A stretch of 64,000 nt of DNA, taken from contig NZ_CP084992.1 of the NCBI RefSeq assembly GCF_044793635.1, positions 3,472,001-3,536,000 of the forward strand, given 5' to 3'. The notes beneath the pieces are model-generated. The model had not been told where the DNA came from. It did not search any database and was given only the letters and a program-made list of their open reading frames with translations. The position numbers and the translations under genes were made by a program. This DNA comes from Virgibacillus_F necropolis_A. GTDB taxonomy: Bacteria > Bacillota > Bacilli > Bacillales > Amphibacillaceae. Shown in pieces: positions 43,622 to 51,793 of this stretch; within the stretch, counting starts at the first letter, position 1; every line of letters begins with the position of its first letter.

Positions 43622-43759
43622 ATGTCAGAACGTTCGTATGATATTTATTCACGGTTATTAAAGGACCGGGTTGTGTTTCTTGGGGCAAAGGTCAATGATG
43701 AAATTGCGAATAGTATTGTGGCGCATTGTTGTTTTGCGGTGGATTCAGAGTATAATTGA
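43622..43759 (+). pseudogene. clpP N-terminal fragment
   Basis: The frame reads MSERSYDIYSRLLKDRVVFL then GAKVNDEIANSIVA, which is the beginning of ClpP (compare RAYDIYSRLLKDRIIMLG and ANSIVSQLLFL). After that it degrades to HCCFAVDSEYN and stops, where an intact gene would read QLLFLAVDSE. Only the first quarter remains and the catalytic serine, histidine and aspartate are absent. The segment lies just before the epimerase gene and does not disturb its ribosome binding site. Confidence 0.82.
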
Positions 43760-43803
43760 AGGAATTTTTATTTGATATTAAACGAAAGGAATGGAGGAGA
43801 ACT

Positions 43804-44853
43804 ATGAAGGTTCTTATTTTAGGAGGTACTCGTTTTTTAGGAAAAGCTTTAGTGGAAGAAGCATTGAAAAGAGGGCATGAAATTACCTTATTTAATCGTG
43901 GGAACAATAAAGAAGCGTTTCCTGAGGTTGAGCAGCTAATCGGTAATAGAGACAGCGATGTATCACTTCTAAAAAAACGGAAATGGGATGTTGTAATGGA
44001 CACATGCGGATTTGCTCCTCATCAAATCAAAAAAATCGCTTCTGTACTTGGGGATAACATCGAACATTATACATACATCTCGAGCATCTCGGTTTATAAA
44101 GATTGGATTCCACCCAATATTACAGAAGGGTATCATTTAACATCCATGATGCCGCCCGCTGATAAATTGAAAGACGTTGAGGATGGCAAAATCTCTCCTT
44201 ATGAGTACTACGGTGCGCTGAAAGTACTATGTGAAGAAGAAGCAGAGAGGCATTGGCCAGGACGTGTTTTGCAAATAAGAGCAGGTTTGCTGGTCGGACC
44301 GTTTGACTATTCGGATCGTCTTCCCTACTGGATTCAGCGTGTAGCGCAGGGTGGTAAAGTATTAGCGCCGGGACGTTCAGATCGTCCGATTCAATTGATA
44401 GACATAAAAGATATAACTACATGGGTGTTCAATATGGCGGAAAACAGAAAAGTAGGTACGTTCAATGTAACAGGCCCGAATTATGAATTGACTATGGAAG
44501 AGCTATTGAACACTTGTAAAACTGTTACAAACAGTGATACCGAATTTGTGTGGACAGAAGAACATTTTATAATGGAGAACAAAGTACAGCCATGGACAGA
44601 AATGCCTTTATGGATCCCTGAACACTTTCCGTTAGACGGAGAGGCTGAACCTTGGAAAGGTGCCTTTGACATCAGTATAGAAAAAGCTGTTAATGATGGT
44701 CTTTCCTTCCGCCCTCTTGAAGATACTATTTATGATGCGTATCAATGGGTGAAAGAAAGACAGAATACAGAACGAAAAGCGGGGATATCACTAGAAAATG
44801 AGAAAGAGCTGCTAGAGACTTGGCTCCAAAAAGAGAAAAAGAAGACATTGTGA
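43804..44853 (+). CDS. NAD-dependent epimerase/dehydratase (extended SDR)
   Basis: The 349-residue protein opens with the nucleotide-binding motif VLILGGTRFLGKALVEEALK and continues HEITLFNRGNN. Further SDR features are MDTCGF, YTYISSISVYKD and the catalytic-type YYGALK (tyrosine and lysine three apart, about 140-145). GGTRFLG at the start marks atypical SDRs related to isoflavone-reductase-like or RNA-binding members. Substrate unknown, presumably a nucleotide sugar or related compound. ATG 43804 is set by GGAGGAG, rejecting the upstream extension. Confidence 0.82.
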   Translation: MKVLILGGTRFLGKALVEEALKRGHEITLFNRGNNKEAFPEVEQLIGNRDSDVSLLKKRKWDVVMDTCGFAPHQIKKIASVLGDNIEHYTYISSISVYKDWIPPNITEGYHLTSMMPPADKLKDVEDGKISPYEYYGALKVLCEEEAERHWPGRVLQIRAGLLVGPFDYSDRLPYWIQRVAQGGKVLAPGRSDRPIQLIDIKDITTWVFNMAENRKVGTFNVTGPNYELTMEELLNTCKTVTNSDTEFVWTEEHFIMENKVQPWTEMPLWIPEHFPLDGEAEPWKGAFDISIEKAVNDGLSFRPLEDTIYDAYQWVKERQNTERKAGISLENEKELLETWLQKEKKKTL

Positions 44854-44933
44854 TGTTCTTTATGAAATCAGTTCAACAAAAATAGTTTTCTCTTAACTTC
44901 CATTTAGAAATAAGGTAAACAAATTTTCAGCAA

Positions 44934-44973
44934 AAGAGGCGCAATTCTGTAGTTAGAATTGTGCTCTTTTTAT
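44934..44973 (+). terminator. Terminator after the epimerase gene (GGCGC type)
   Basis: GAGGCGCAATTCT and AGAATTGTGCTC pair across GTAGTT and run into TTTTTATTG. A second similar motif (GGGCGCGTTTCTGGAGTTGA) follows at 45088. Confidence 0.8.
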
Positions 44974-45139
44974 TGCAGATGGGCGAGTACTTGATTTAAA
45001 AACCTGATTATCCGCCAGTAAACAAAGCTTCTGGAGGAAGGTGTTCCAAATAAGTCTGTTTGAGAGGGGTTCTTTCCTCTTGTATAGGGCGCGTTTCTGG
45101 AGTTGAATGCGTCTTTTTTAATCTAAATTAAAGTAATAA

Positions 45140-45189
45140 TAAACTTAACGTAATGTTAACTTGACTTAACATTATGTTAAGTTTATTAT
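45140..45189 (+). promoter_or_regulatory. Promoter with overlapping operator for XRE module 2
   Basis: TTGACT (45161-45166) and TATTAT (45184-45189) are separated by exactly 17 bases. A palindrome with 20-bp arms, TAAACTTAACGTAATGTTAA (45140-45159) and its complement (45166-45185) with one mismatch, covers the whole promoter. Each arm itself contains inverted TTAAC and GTTAA. This is where the XRE protein encoded 40 bp downstream should bind to repress its own operon. Confidence 0.8.
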
Positions 45190-45226
45190 ATTTATAAATT
45201 AAAATAATGAAATGAAGGAGATCAAT

Positions 45227-45439
45227 GTGCAACTATCCAATCGAATTAGGGAATTGCGTGCTCGTTTCCAATGGACCCAGCAAGATCTTGCGTCAAAAGT
45301 GGGAGTAACTAGACAAACAATTGCTGCATTAGAAAAGGGAGATTATATTCCTTCTCTTCTCTTAGCGATGAACATTTGTCTTGAATTTCAACTGACTGTT
45401 GAAGAGGTATTTCAATTAAAAGGGGAGGAACAACAATGA
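45227..45439 (+). CDS. XRE-family transcriptional regulator (module 2)
   Basis: A single helix-turn-helix domain of 70 residues: IRELRARFQWTQQDLASKVG then VTRQTIAALEKGDYIPSLLL and a TVEEVFQLK tail. GTG 45227 is preferred because AAGGAG lies inside the longer frame from ATG 45212, at the correct distance before the GTG. The gene overlaps the membrane-protein gene by four bases. It sits directly behind a promoter-operator palindrome and probably autoregulates. Confidence 0.87.
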   Translation: MQLSNRIRELRARFQWTQQDLASKVGVTRQTIAALEKGDYIPSLLLAMNICLEFQLTVEEVFQLKGEEQQ

Positions 45440-45915
45440 AATTAAAAGGAAACTATTTATTAAATATAACGGTCTTAGCCTTGTTTGGATGGGGAATGAT
45501 AGCATTTTATGATACAGCAATGGAAATTAAATCTACTATTGATAATTCAAATATAAATGGTTTTGGTTTTTCGTTGAATGTACTACCGATTATTCTTTTT
45601 TTAATTGTTGCCATACCAGCTTCAGTTGTATTTACTCGAAAACAACGAAAGGATAAAAAGGGATGGAAGGAAGCAATTCTCTTTCCAGCTGAATTTAGGG
45701 AAAAAGATGAACGAGAAAAAGCGCTAACTTCGAAGGCTTGTCGAAATACTTATATATCAACGTTGATTGCATTTCCATTTCTTGCTGTATGTATGATATT
45801 TCAGCCGTTTGCTTCTGATTATTTTGCTGCCTATCCTATTGTTGTTTTAATGCTTTTTCCAATTACACAAGTAACAGTTTATTATCTGTCATTAAAAAAG
45901 GACTACGCTGATTGA
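45436..45915 (+). CDS. Four-helix membrane protein paired with XRE regulator (module 2)
   Basis: The 159-residue protein has helices at about 8-25, 47-65, 107-125 and 133-152. Its central loop, FREKDEREKALTSKACRN, parallels the DERAKKDEMGRQIVSRSS loop of the protein at 41255-41641, so the two are distant relatives with the same partner type. It overlaps the regulator gene by four bases. No enzyme motif is visible and its role is unknown. Confidence 0.65.
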   Translation: MKLKGNYLLNITVLALFGWGMIAFYDTAMEIKSTIDNSNINGFGFSLNVLPIILFLIVAIPASVVFTRKQRKDKKGWKEAILFPAEFREKDEREKALTSKACRNTYISTLIAFPFLAVCMIFQPFASDYFAAYPIVVLMLFPITQVTVYYLSLKKDYAD

Positions 45916-46039
45916 TAAGAAACTGCTAAAGTATCTATCGTAACCCTGGCTATATAACACATAGCACTAATCGGCTTAGAAGTTGCTAGAGTAATTGAGA
46001 CAACTAATCTTATAATTAATAGATAGGGGACCGAGGTTA

Positions 46040-46600
46040 ATGGAGGTTAGTCAAAAAGAATTTTGTATTAATAATTTACGTTATAGCATAAGGTCTGCAA
46101 TTGATCAAGATGCAAAAAACTTGTCTGAAGTAAGATTACAAATAGATGGTGAAACTGAAAATTTGGATAGAGAAAAGGGCGAGGCGTACATAGATGAATC
46201 AGGTTTTAAACAGATGATTCAAGACGACACAGAAAGTACTAGTAACCTATTTTTAGTTGCTGAAGCAGGTGAAAGAGTTGTAGGTTTTTCAAGATGTGAA
46301 GGGAACAAACTAAAAAGAATTTCTCATAAAGTAGAATTTGGGGTCTGTGTATTAAAAGAATACTGGGGATATGGTATAGGAAAGAATCTATTAAAAGAAG
46401 CTATTCATTGGGCAGACTCAAATGAGATTAAGAAAATCACGTTGAACGTCCTTGAAACAAATGATAAAGCTGTAAATCTTTATAAAAAGTATGGTTTTGA
46501 AGTGGAAGGTATCTTAAAAAATGACAAGATTCTATCTGACGGGAATTACTATAATACCGTGTTGATGGGTAGGTTTAATGATAATTTAATAATAAGATGA
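46040..46600 (+). CDS. GNAT family N-acetyltransferase
   Basis: The 186-residue protein shows the acetyl-CoA loop YWGYGIGKNLLKEAIHWA (about 113-131), preceded by strand EFGVCVLKEY, and the later LNVLETNDKAVNLYKKYGFE. This is the general RimI/SpeG-like GNAT pattern. The N-terminal part (DQDAKNLSEVRLQIDGETEN) determines substrate but is not recognisable. GGGGACCGAGG precedes the ATG as a weak ribosome binding site. Monocistronic. Confidence 0.88.
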   Translation: MEVSQKEFCINNLRYSIRSAIDQDAKNLSEVRLQIDGETENLDREKGEAYIDESGFKQMIQDDTESTSNLFLVAEAGERVVGFSRCEGNKLKRISHKVEFGVCVLKEYWGYGIGKNLLKEAIHWADSNEIKKITLNVLETNDKAVNLYKKYGFEVEGILKNDKILSDGNYYNTVLMGRFNDNLIIR

Positions 46601-46783
46601 TTTTGTGTTACAGATTTATGGCATGGTGTTTCTGATGGGATAGACATGTATTCAAAAATGAAAAAGTATGAGAAACAAAGTCTCAATACTGTATTCATGT
46701 ATTGGATAGAAAAGTCTATTTTGTGCTATTTATAATAAGGAATTAACAAGTAATTACTTTATGTCAGGGCTTAACTGCATACC

Positions 46784-46824
46784 AAAAGGACAGCACCTAT
46801 TTAATTTTGGTGCTGTCCTTTTAA
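46784..46824. terminator. Terminator downstream of the broken permease
   Basis: AAAAGGACAGCACC and GGTGCTGTCCTTTT are exact complements around a 10-base loop. A GGGGGCTGACCCCC hairpin at 46833-46847 lies next to it. Confidence 0.8.
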
Positions 46825-46854
46825 CATGAAGATGGGGGCTGACCCCCAAAATAC

Positions 46855-48188
46855 TTATCTAATATAGTCTTCTTTATCAATATCGTTGGCTTCATTCTTG
46901 ACGTAGTATTTACCTTTAGTGGCAATTGCCAAAACGATGGTGAGGATAGCAGCAAGGATTGCGGAGAAGAATGCAGCAGTACTTTGTAGGAATGTTCCCA
47001 TGAATCCTAATGCTGCGATAGTACCTAGGCCACTTGAAATAACTAGTGATCCAACACCAACCGGATTCCACTTAAATAAATAGTTTTGTCTTGCCTCAAA
47101 ATAACTAGGACCAATCTTCAGGGCTTTTTTAACAACAATTGCATCTATAACTATTATAGTTGCCCAAGATAAGAGAAAGACCCCTTGAAATGTCAAGACT
47201 ACTTCAAGATGATCGACAATATTGAGAAGCATCAGGATGATTGCTGATATACCAGTAACCACTACCCAAAAACGTCTTCCAGGCTTAAATTTAAATACAT
47301 TTTCAAAGAAGCTCGATAAGGATAATGAACCGCTATAAATATTTGTAACATTAATCCTGATTTGAGTTAACATCGTAAATAAAGCTCCCCAGATACCAAG
47401 TAGCAACACAATATATACTCCAGGATTCGGCTCTCCTAGACGAACACCAAACCAGATGCCAAGACCACCCATTACTCCGAAGCAGAAGATTTGTGGGACA
47501 AACCCGATAGCAAAGATTCCAATTTTCGTATCCTTAGGTTTTAAAAAGCGGGCGTAATCCGAAGCAAGAAGGGGAGTTAAACCCATAATTCCATGTTGCA
47601 TTCCGATACAGAGTAATAATGCAGTTCCTCCAACTTGAACACCTTCTGGCATGTATGACCAAAAGCTTCCATCATACGAAGAAGGCCCCATAGCGGCCAT
47701 TACAATAGCAGCAATTAGAAAAATAAAAAATAAAGGCAATGACCATTTCTGTATTTTGTCTAATTGCTAACGGGAAAGAATTCGTGAACAGCAGCGACCA
47801 GGATTAACCCTTCCAATGCACAATACATGATGAAATTGGTTGCATAAATAAATGAAGTCAAGGATGCGCCAACATATCCAAACCCGCCACCTCTAGATAA
47901 CAAATTGACGTTCATTCCAGATTTAGCAGATAAATAGGCAATAAAAGTTCCCAATACCCCTGCAACAACAATTGCGTAAACAGCAGATATAATAGCATTT
48001 ATAGCTCCAAATTGAAGTGCCATAACACTTCCCATCTGAAAATAAAAAATAGCTGTTGCAATACCAAATGTAATATTGGTAATACTTAACCAACCCATGT
48101 TTCTCTTATCTCGAGGTACTCTATCTAGTGAGTAATCACCATCCAGTTCCTCGGGCTCTTTACTTTCTTGAGATTGATAGGCTTCCAT
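46855..48188 (-). pseudogene. Purine-cytosine permease family transporter, interrupted
   Basis: Two adjacent minus-strand frames make one NCS1-type permease. The first part (48188 to 47760; ATG with GGAG nine bases upstream) runs through DYSLDRVPRDKRNMGWLSIT and GGGFGYVGASLTSFIYATNF to VHEFFPVSN, then a stop. The second part continues, without a start codon, as LDKIQKWSLPLFFIFLIAAI and MGLTPLLASDYARF to DKEDYIR. The break is a frame change; comparison with remembered homologues suggests about 25 residues (one membrane helix) are also missing between HEFFP and LDKIQ. A functional transporter is unlikely. Confidence 0.8.
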
Positions 48189-48574
48189 TGTAATCAGCTC
48201 CTTTTCTATGTTGTAAAGTGCAGACATAACGTCGTGCCAATAGAAGTGCAACCTTATTAACCTATCAATAAAGAAAGAATGATTCAAACCGTAATATACT
48301 GCATATAGCACGGATAGTTCAAGAAAAAGCCTATTAATCTCTTTAATACTGTTATTAACTTATAAATAGTTATTATCTGTATATAAGTAACCTTAATAGT
48401 CATTAATATTCGGAATTACGGCCAGTCCAAAGTTTGATTCTATTTTTTTGAACCATGGTAAATTGAATATATTTAATTATTAATATATTCCCAAATTTGT
48501 TATAATAATGGAGTGCCGAAGACTGTTGAATATGCTACATAATTTAATGGTACAAAATTAAATCTAGGAGGAAA
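48189..48574. other. Divergent promoter region, permease remnant / VOC gene
   Basis: TATAAT at about 48501 (within TTGTTATAATAATGG) is a good -10 candidate for the VOC gene. AATATATTTAATTATTAATATATT around 48466-48490 is a short AT palindrome (first 20 bases of interest only). The open frame upstream of the permease ATG is not preceded by a ribosome binding site. Confidence 0.4.
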
Positions 48575-48577
48575 ATG

Positions 48578-48973
48578 ATGGGAAGATTAGTGCATTTTGA
48601 AATCCATGTGGATGATATGGAAAGGGCTACGAAGTTTTATGGAGAGGTATTTGGCTGGAATTTTGAAGATTGGAGCGAATATGCTGGCATGCCTTATATG
48701 GGAGCTGTTACTGGCGATGAAAATGAGCCTGGAATTAACGGAGCTTTGATGCAACGCCAAAGTCCTCCTCCAGAACCAAAACAGGCTTTGAATGGCTATG
48801 CGTGTACAATGGGAGTGGAAGATTACGATTCTATCGAAGAAAAAATTATTAATAATGGAGGCAAGGTAGCATTGCCTAAATATGCTCTGCCGGGAATGGC
48901 TTGGCAGGGGTATTATATTGATACGGAAGGAAACACATTTGGCATTCATCAACCAGATGAGAACGCAAAGTAG
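48578..48973 (+). CDS. VOC family protein (glyoxalase/bleomycin-resistance fold)
   Basis: The 131-residue protein has the two beta-alpha-beta-beta-beta halves of the vicinal oxygen chelate fold: VHFEIHVDDMERATKFYGEV with FGWNFEDW, and YACTMGVEDYDSIEEKIINN then GYYIDTEGNTFGIHQPD. His and Glu residues at the strand ends would bind metal. The substrate is unknown. Two adjacent ATGs (48575 and 48578) follow GGAGG; the second has better spacing. Its stop codon lies within the stem of the following terminator. Confidence 0.85.
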   Translation: MGRLVHFEIHVDDMERATKFYGEVFGWNFEDWSEYAGMPYMGAVTGDENEPGINGALMQRQSPPPEPKQALNGYACTMGVEDYDSIEEKIINNGGKVALPKYALPGMAWQGYYIDTEGNTFGIHQPDENAK

Positions 48974-49030
48974 AGTAAATAAGAAAAATCTCAGTTAATT
49001 TTGAACTGAGATTTTTCTTATTTACTCTAC
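48970..49030. terminator. Very long bidirectional terminator
   Basis: Arms of 27 bp (48970-48996 and 49004-49030) are perfect complements around a 7-base loop, with internal A- and T-runs. It lies exactly between two converging genes and overlaps the stop codon of the left one. Confidence 0.9.
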
Positions 49031-49035
49031 TAGAA

Positions 49036-49680
49036 TTATTCAATTACATCTGGCTCAGAATAATCATATCCATTGGTCTCTACTTTTACATTTTTCATTC
49101 GCTGTTCTTCTATTGGTTTGTCAGCAGCATTTCGTTCTACAGAAACGATCGCATCAACGACCTCCATGCCTTCGACTACTTTTCCAAATGCAGCATATTT
49201 TCCATCGAGGTTAGGGGACGCTTTAACCATGATAAAGAATTGTGATCCTGCTGAATCAGGATCTGACGAGCGAGCCATCGAAATAACGCCGCGTTCATGT
49301 TTTAAGTCATTTTCAAAACCATTTGAACTAAACTCACCCTTAATCGAATATCCGGGTCCACCTGTACCATTTCCTTTAGGGTCGCCACCTTGAATCATGA
49401 ATTCAGGAATCACGCGATGGAAAATTAACCCATCATAAAAACCCTCTTTGACTAGAGAAATAAAGTTATTGACGGTGTTTGGGGCTTTATCCGGATACAA
49501 TTCAATCTTTATCTCCTTGTCATTTTCCATTGTAATGGTGACTATTGGATTCTCTTGATCAGACTTTTCCTGGCCCTTTGACTCACTATCTGATTCTTTT
49601 CCGCAAGCTGTAAAAATTATAACGAACAACATTGCACTAACAATTAACAAAAATCGTTTATTTCTGGTTAACTTCTTCAT
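49036..49680 (-). CDS. Cyclophilin-type peptidyl-prolyl isomerase lipoprotein
   Basis: A lipoprotein signal (MKKLTRNKRFLLIVSAMLFV, lipobox FTAC with Cys26) is followed by an acidic linker and a complete cyclophilin domain: FHRVIPEFMIQGGDPKGNGT (active-site FHR and QGGD), ISMARSSDPDSAGSQFFIM and AAFGKVVEGMEVVD. It would assist folding of exported proteins at the outer face of the membrane. The 214-residue length is normal. GGGAGGTTTGG-type sequence precedes the ATG. Confidence 0.92.
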   Translation of the reverse strand: MKKLTRNKRFLLIVSAMLFVIIFTACGKESDSESKGQEKSDQENPIVTITMENDKEIKIELYPDKAPNTVNNFISLVKEGFYDGLIFHRVIPEFMIQGGDPKGNGTGGPGYSIKGEFSSNGFENDLKHERGVISMARSSDPDSAGSQFFIMVKASPNLDGKYAAFGKVVEGMEVVDAIVSVERNAADKPIEEQRMKNVKVETNGYDYSEPDVIE

Positions 49681-49983
49681 CCCATCCCAAACCTCCCTGT
49701 GAAATGCAAAAAAACTTTCAAAATAATATATAATGTTAGCTTCTCATGTATCTAGTAACCTGTGGAATAGGTATTATTAACCAAATTTGACCTTGTTCCT
49801 CTTTGAAAGTCTGACTATAACTATTTTGATAGATTAAGAAATAAATATCCAATACGGAGCCGATTGCAGAATAAGCAGGAGTTTATTAATGGTTGTCGAA
49901 TTTACTTTATATATAGTTTTTAGCAAAAGGTACTGGTAAAATAATAGTGTGGGATAATAGATATGAATTTGGAGGAAATCAGC

Positions 49984-50436
49984 TTGAGTATTCATTTTGA
50001 AGTAAAAAGAACTTTTCAGGTATCTTAACAAAAAGCGTATACAGGTTTGCTTGATCTCGATTCTGCCAAGAACTGGATGCAAGGATTAGTGGGCATAGAG
50101 CGATTGGATGAGGGTCCATTGCAAGTGGGAAGTCAATGGAAAGAGACAAGAAAGATGTTTGGAAAAGAGGCTTCTGAACACTTTGAAGTTATCGAACTCG
50201 AAGAACCAGAGAAAATTGTACTACGCTGTGATGGGACGAAAGGAACAATGGGAAAAGGAGAGCTTGTGTTTACATATATAATTTCTTCATCGGATGATTA
50301 TACAGATATTACTTTATCCGGTGAAGTAAAGGGACTTACTGGTTTATCCAAATTGTTTGGAAAAATGATGGCAGGAACCTTTAAAAAAGCAAGTGCGAAA
50401 GATTTGGATGCGTTAAAAAGTTATTTGGAAAAGTGA
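49984..50436 (+). pseudogene. SRPBCC-family protein with an in-frame stop at codon 15
   Basis: TTG 49984 follows TTGGAGGAAATCAGC, an excellent ribosome binding site, and reads LSIHFEVKRTFQVS then TAA (50026-50028). The same frame continues QKAYTGLLDLDSAKNWMQGL and FTYIISSSDDYTDITLSGEV to a stop at 50434. The first strand VKRTFQVS and helix QKAYTGLLD form the normal start of a START/SRPBCC hydrophobic-ligand domain, so the stop splits a single gene by one substitution. The next in-frame TTG (50047) has no ribosome binding site. A sequencing error is possible. Confidence 0.78.
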
Positions 50437-50602
50437 ATCATTTTGTATAGAATTAAAACGCTTAGAGGGAGGCAATTCTGGGCGTTTGTTGTACCGTTTC
50501 ATGTGTCGTAGCATGGGGCGGTATTTTTCTTCTTTAAATAATCTTTGTGTAGAAATTTTTTCGGAAAATGTGTAGTATTCTAAAAAAGGAGGATGGATTC
50601 TA

Positions 50603-51712
50603 ATGGTTAGTAACATTAAACAAATGATTCATGATTGGTTTCAATACTTTCACTCCTATCCGGAAATTAGCTGGAAAGAAGTTGAGACAACCAATAAAAT
50701 TGGCTCAATTTTGGATTCGATGGGGGTAACCTATCACAGGTTTAACGATGTGACTGGCCTTGTTGCTGAAATTGGCACTGGTGATGAAGTTATTGCGGTT
50801 CGTGCTGATATTGATGCGTTATGGCAGGAGGTAGATGGGAAGTTTCAAGCAAATCATTCATGTGGACATGATGCAAATATCTCGATGGTGCTTGGTGCAC
50901 TCGCTTACTTGAAGGATGAAAAGTTAACAAAACGAATTCGCTTTATATTTCAACCAGCTGAAGAGAAAGGTAATGGTTCTGAAGCAATGATTGAGCGTGG
51001 TGTAATTGATAATGTCTCCTATTTATTTGGCGTGCATTTACGTCCGATTGAGGAACTTACTTTTGGTCAAGTTTCTCCCGCAATCCAGCATGGTGCTGCT
51101 GTCTTTTTAGAAGGGAAAATTCAAGGAGAAGATGCACACGGCGCAAGGCCACATCAAGGGAAAAATGCTATTGATGTCTTATTTTCTATCCAGCAACTAC
51201 TGAAAAATATTTATTTTTCACCATTTGAACCATATTCTATTAAACTAACAAAAGTTCAAGCTGGTGGAGAGAGTTTAAATATCATTCCGGGGTCAGCTTC
51301 TTTTGCTATTGATCTACGTGCCCAAAATAATTCAGTGTTGGCCGAGATACAAGAACGAGTTGAAAAAGAACTAGAAACTATTTCAGCATTACATGAAGTA
51401 ACTATTTCAACGGACTGGATTGATTATACACCAGGAGCAGAGGTTTCAGCAGATGCTGCAGCAATTGCGGGGGAAGCGATACGCGAGGTAGTTGGCGATT
51501 CGAATACAATGCCAACAGTGGTAACTTCTGGAAGTGACGATTTCCACTTCTACACGATTCATGATACCAACTTAAAAGCAACAATGATTGGAATTGGTGC
51601 GGATTTAGTACCAGGACTGCATCATCCCCAAATGGAATTTAACCACGAAGCATTGGATATCGGTGCAAGAACTTTAGCAAAAACAATTGAAAAGTGTGCA
51701 AATAAAAATTGA
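50603..51712 (+). CDS. M20-family amidohydrolase (N-acyl amino acid hydrolase type)
   Basis: The 369-residue metallopeptidase-like enzyme has YPEISWKEVETT near the N-terminus, the metal-site motifs VRADIDALWQE and NHSCGHDANISM, the catalytic EEK in FQPAEEKGNGS (about residue 117), and a later metal histidine in LHHPQMEF. These are features of M20 aminoacylases/amidohydrolases that deacylate N-acyl amino acids. AAAAAAGGAGGA precedes the ATG. It is the first gene of a four-gene set with an NhaC transporter, an enolase-superfamily epimerase and a GNAT. Confidence 0.85.
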   Translation: MVSNIKQMIHDWFQYFHSYPEISWKEVETTNKIGSILDSMGVTYHRFNDVTGLVAEIGTGDEVIAVRADIDALWQEVDGKFQANHSCGHDANISMVLGALAYLKDEKLTKRIRFIFQPAEEKGNGSEAMIERGVIDNVSYLFGVHLRPIEELTFGQVSPAIQHGAAVFLEGKIQGEDAHGARPHQGKNAIDVLFSIQQLLKNIYFSPFEPYSIKLTKVQAGGESLNIIPGSASFAIDLRAQNNSVLAEIQERVEKELETISALHEVTISTDWIDYTPGAEVSADAAAIAGEAIREVVGDSNTMPTVVTSGSDDFHFYTIHDTNLKATMIGIGADLVPGLHHPQMEFNHEALDIGARTLAKTIEKCANKN

Positions 51713-51793
51713 CAGGTCGATAAACTGCATCTAGAATTAACTAAATAATCTTTAAATAGAAATAATTGAAAACACATTACAGGAGGGAATATC

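Noticed and set aside
48189..48311. N-terminal extension of the permease frame
   Set aside because: There is no ribosome binding site for the earlier start; GGAG lies nine bases before the ATG at 48188, where family-like sequence begins.
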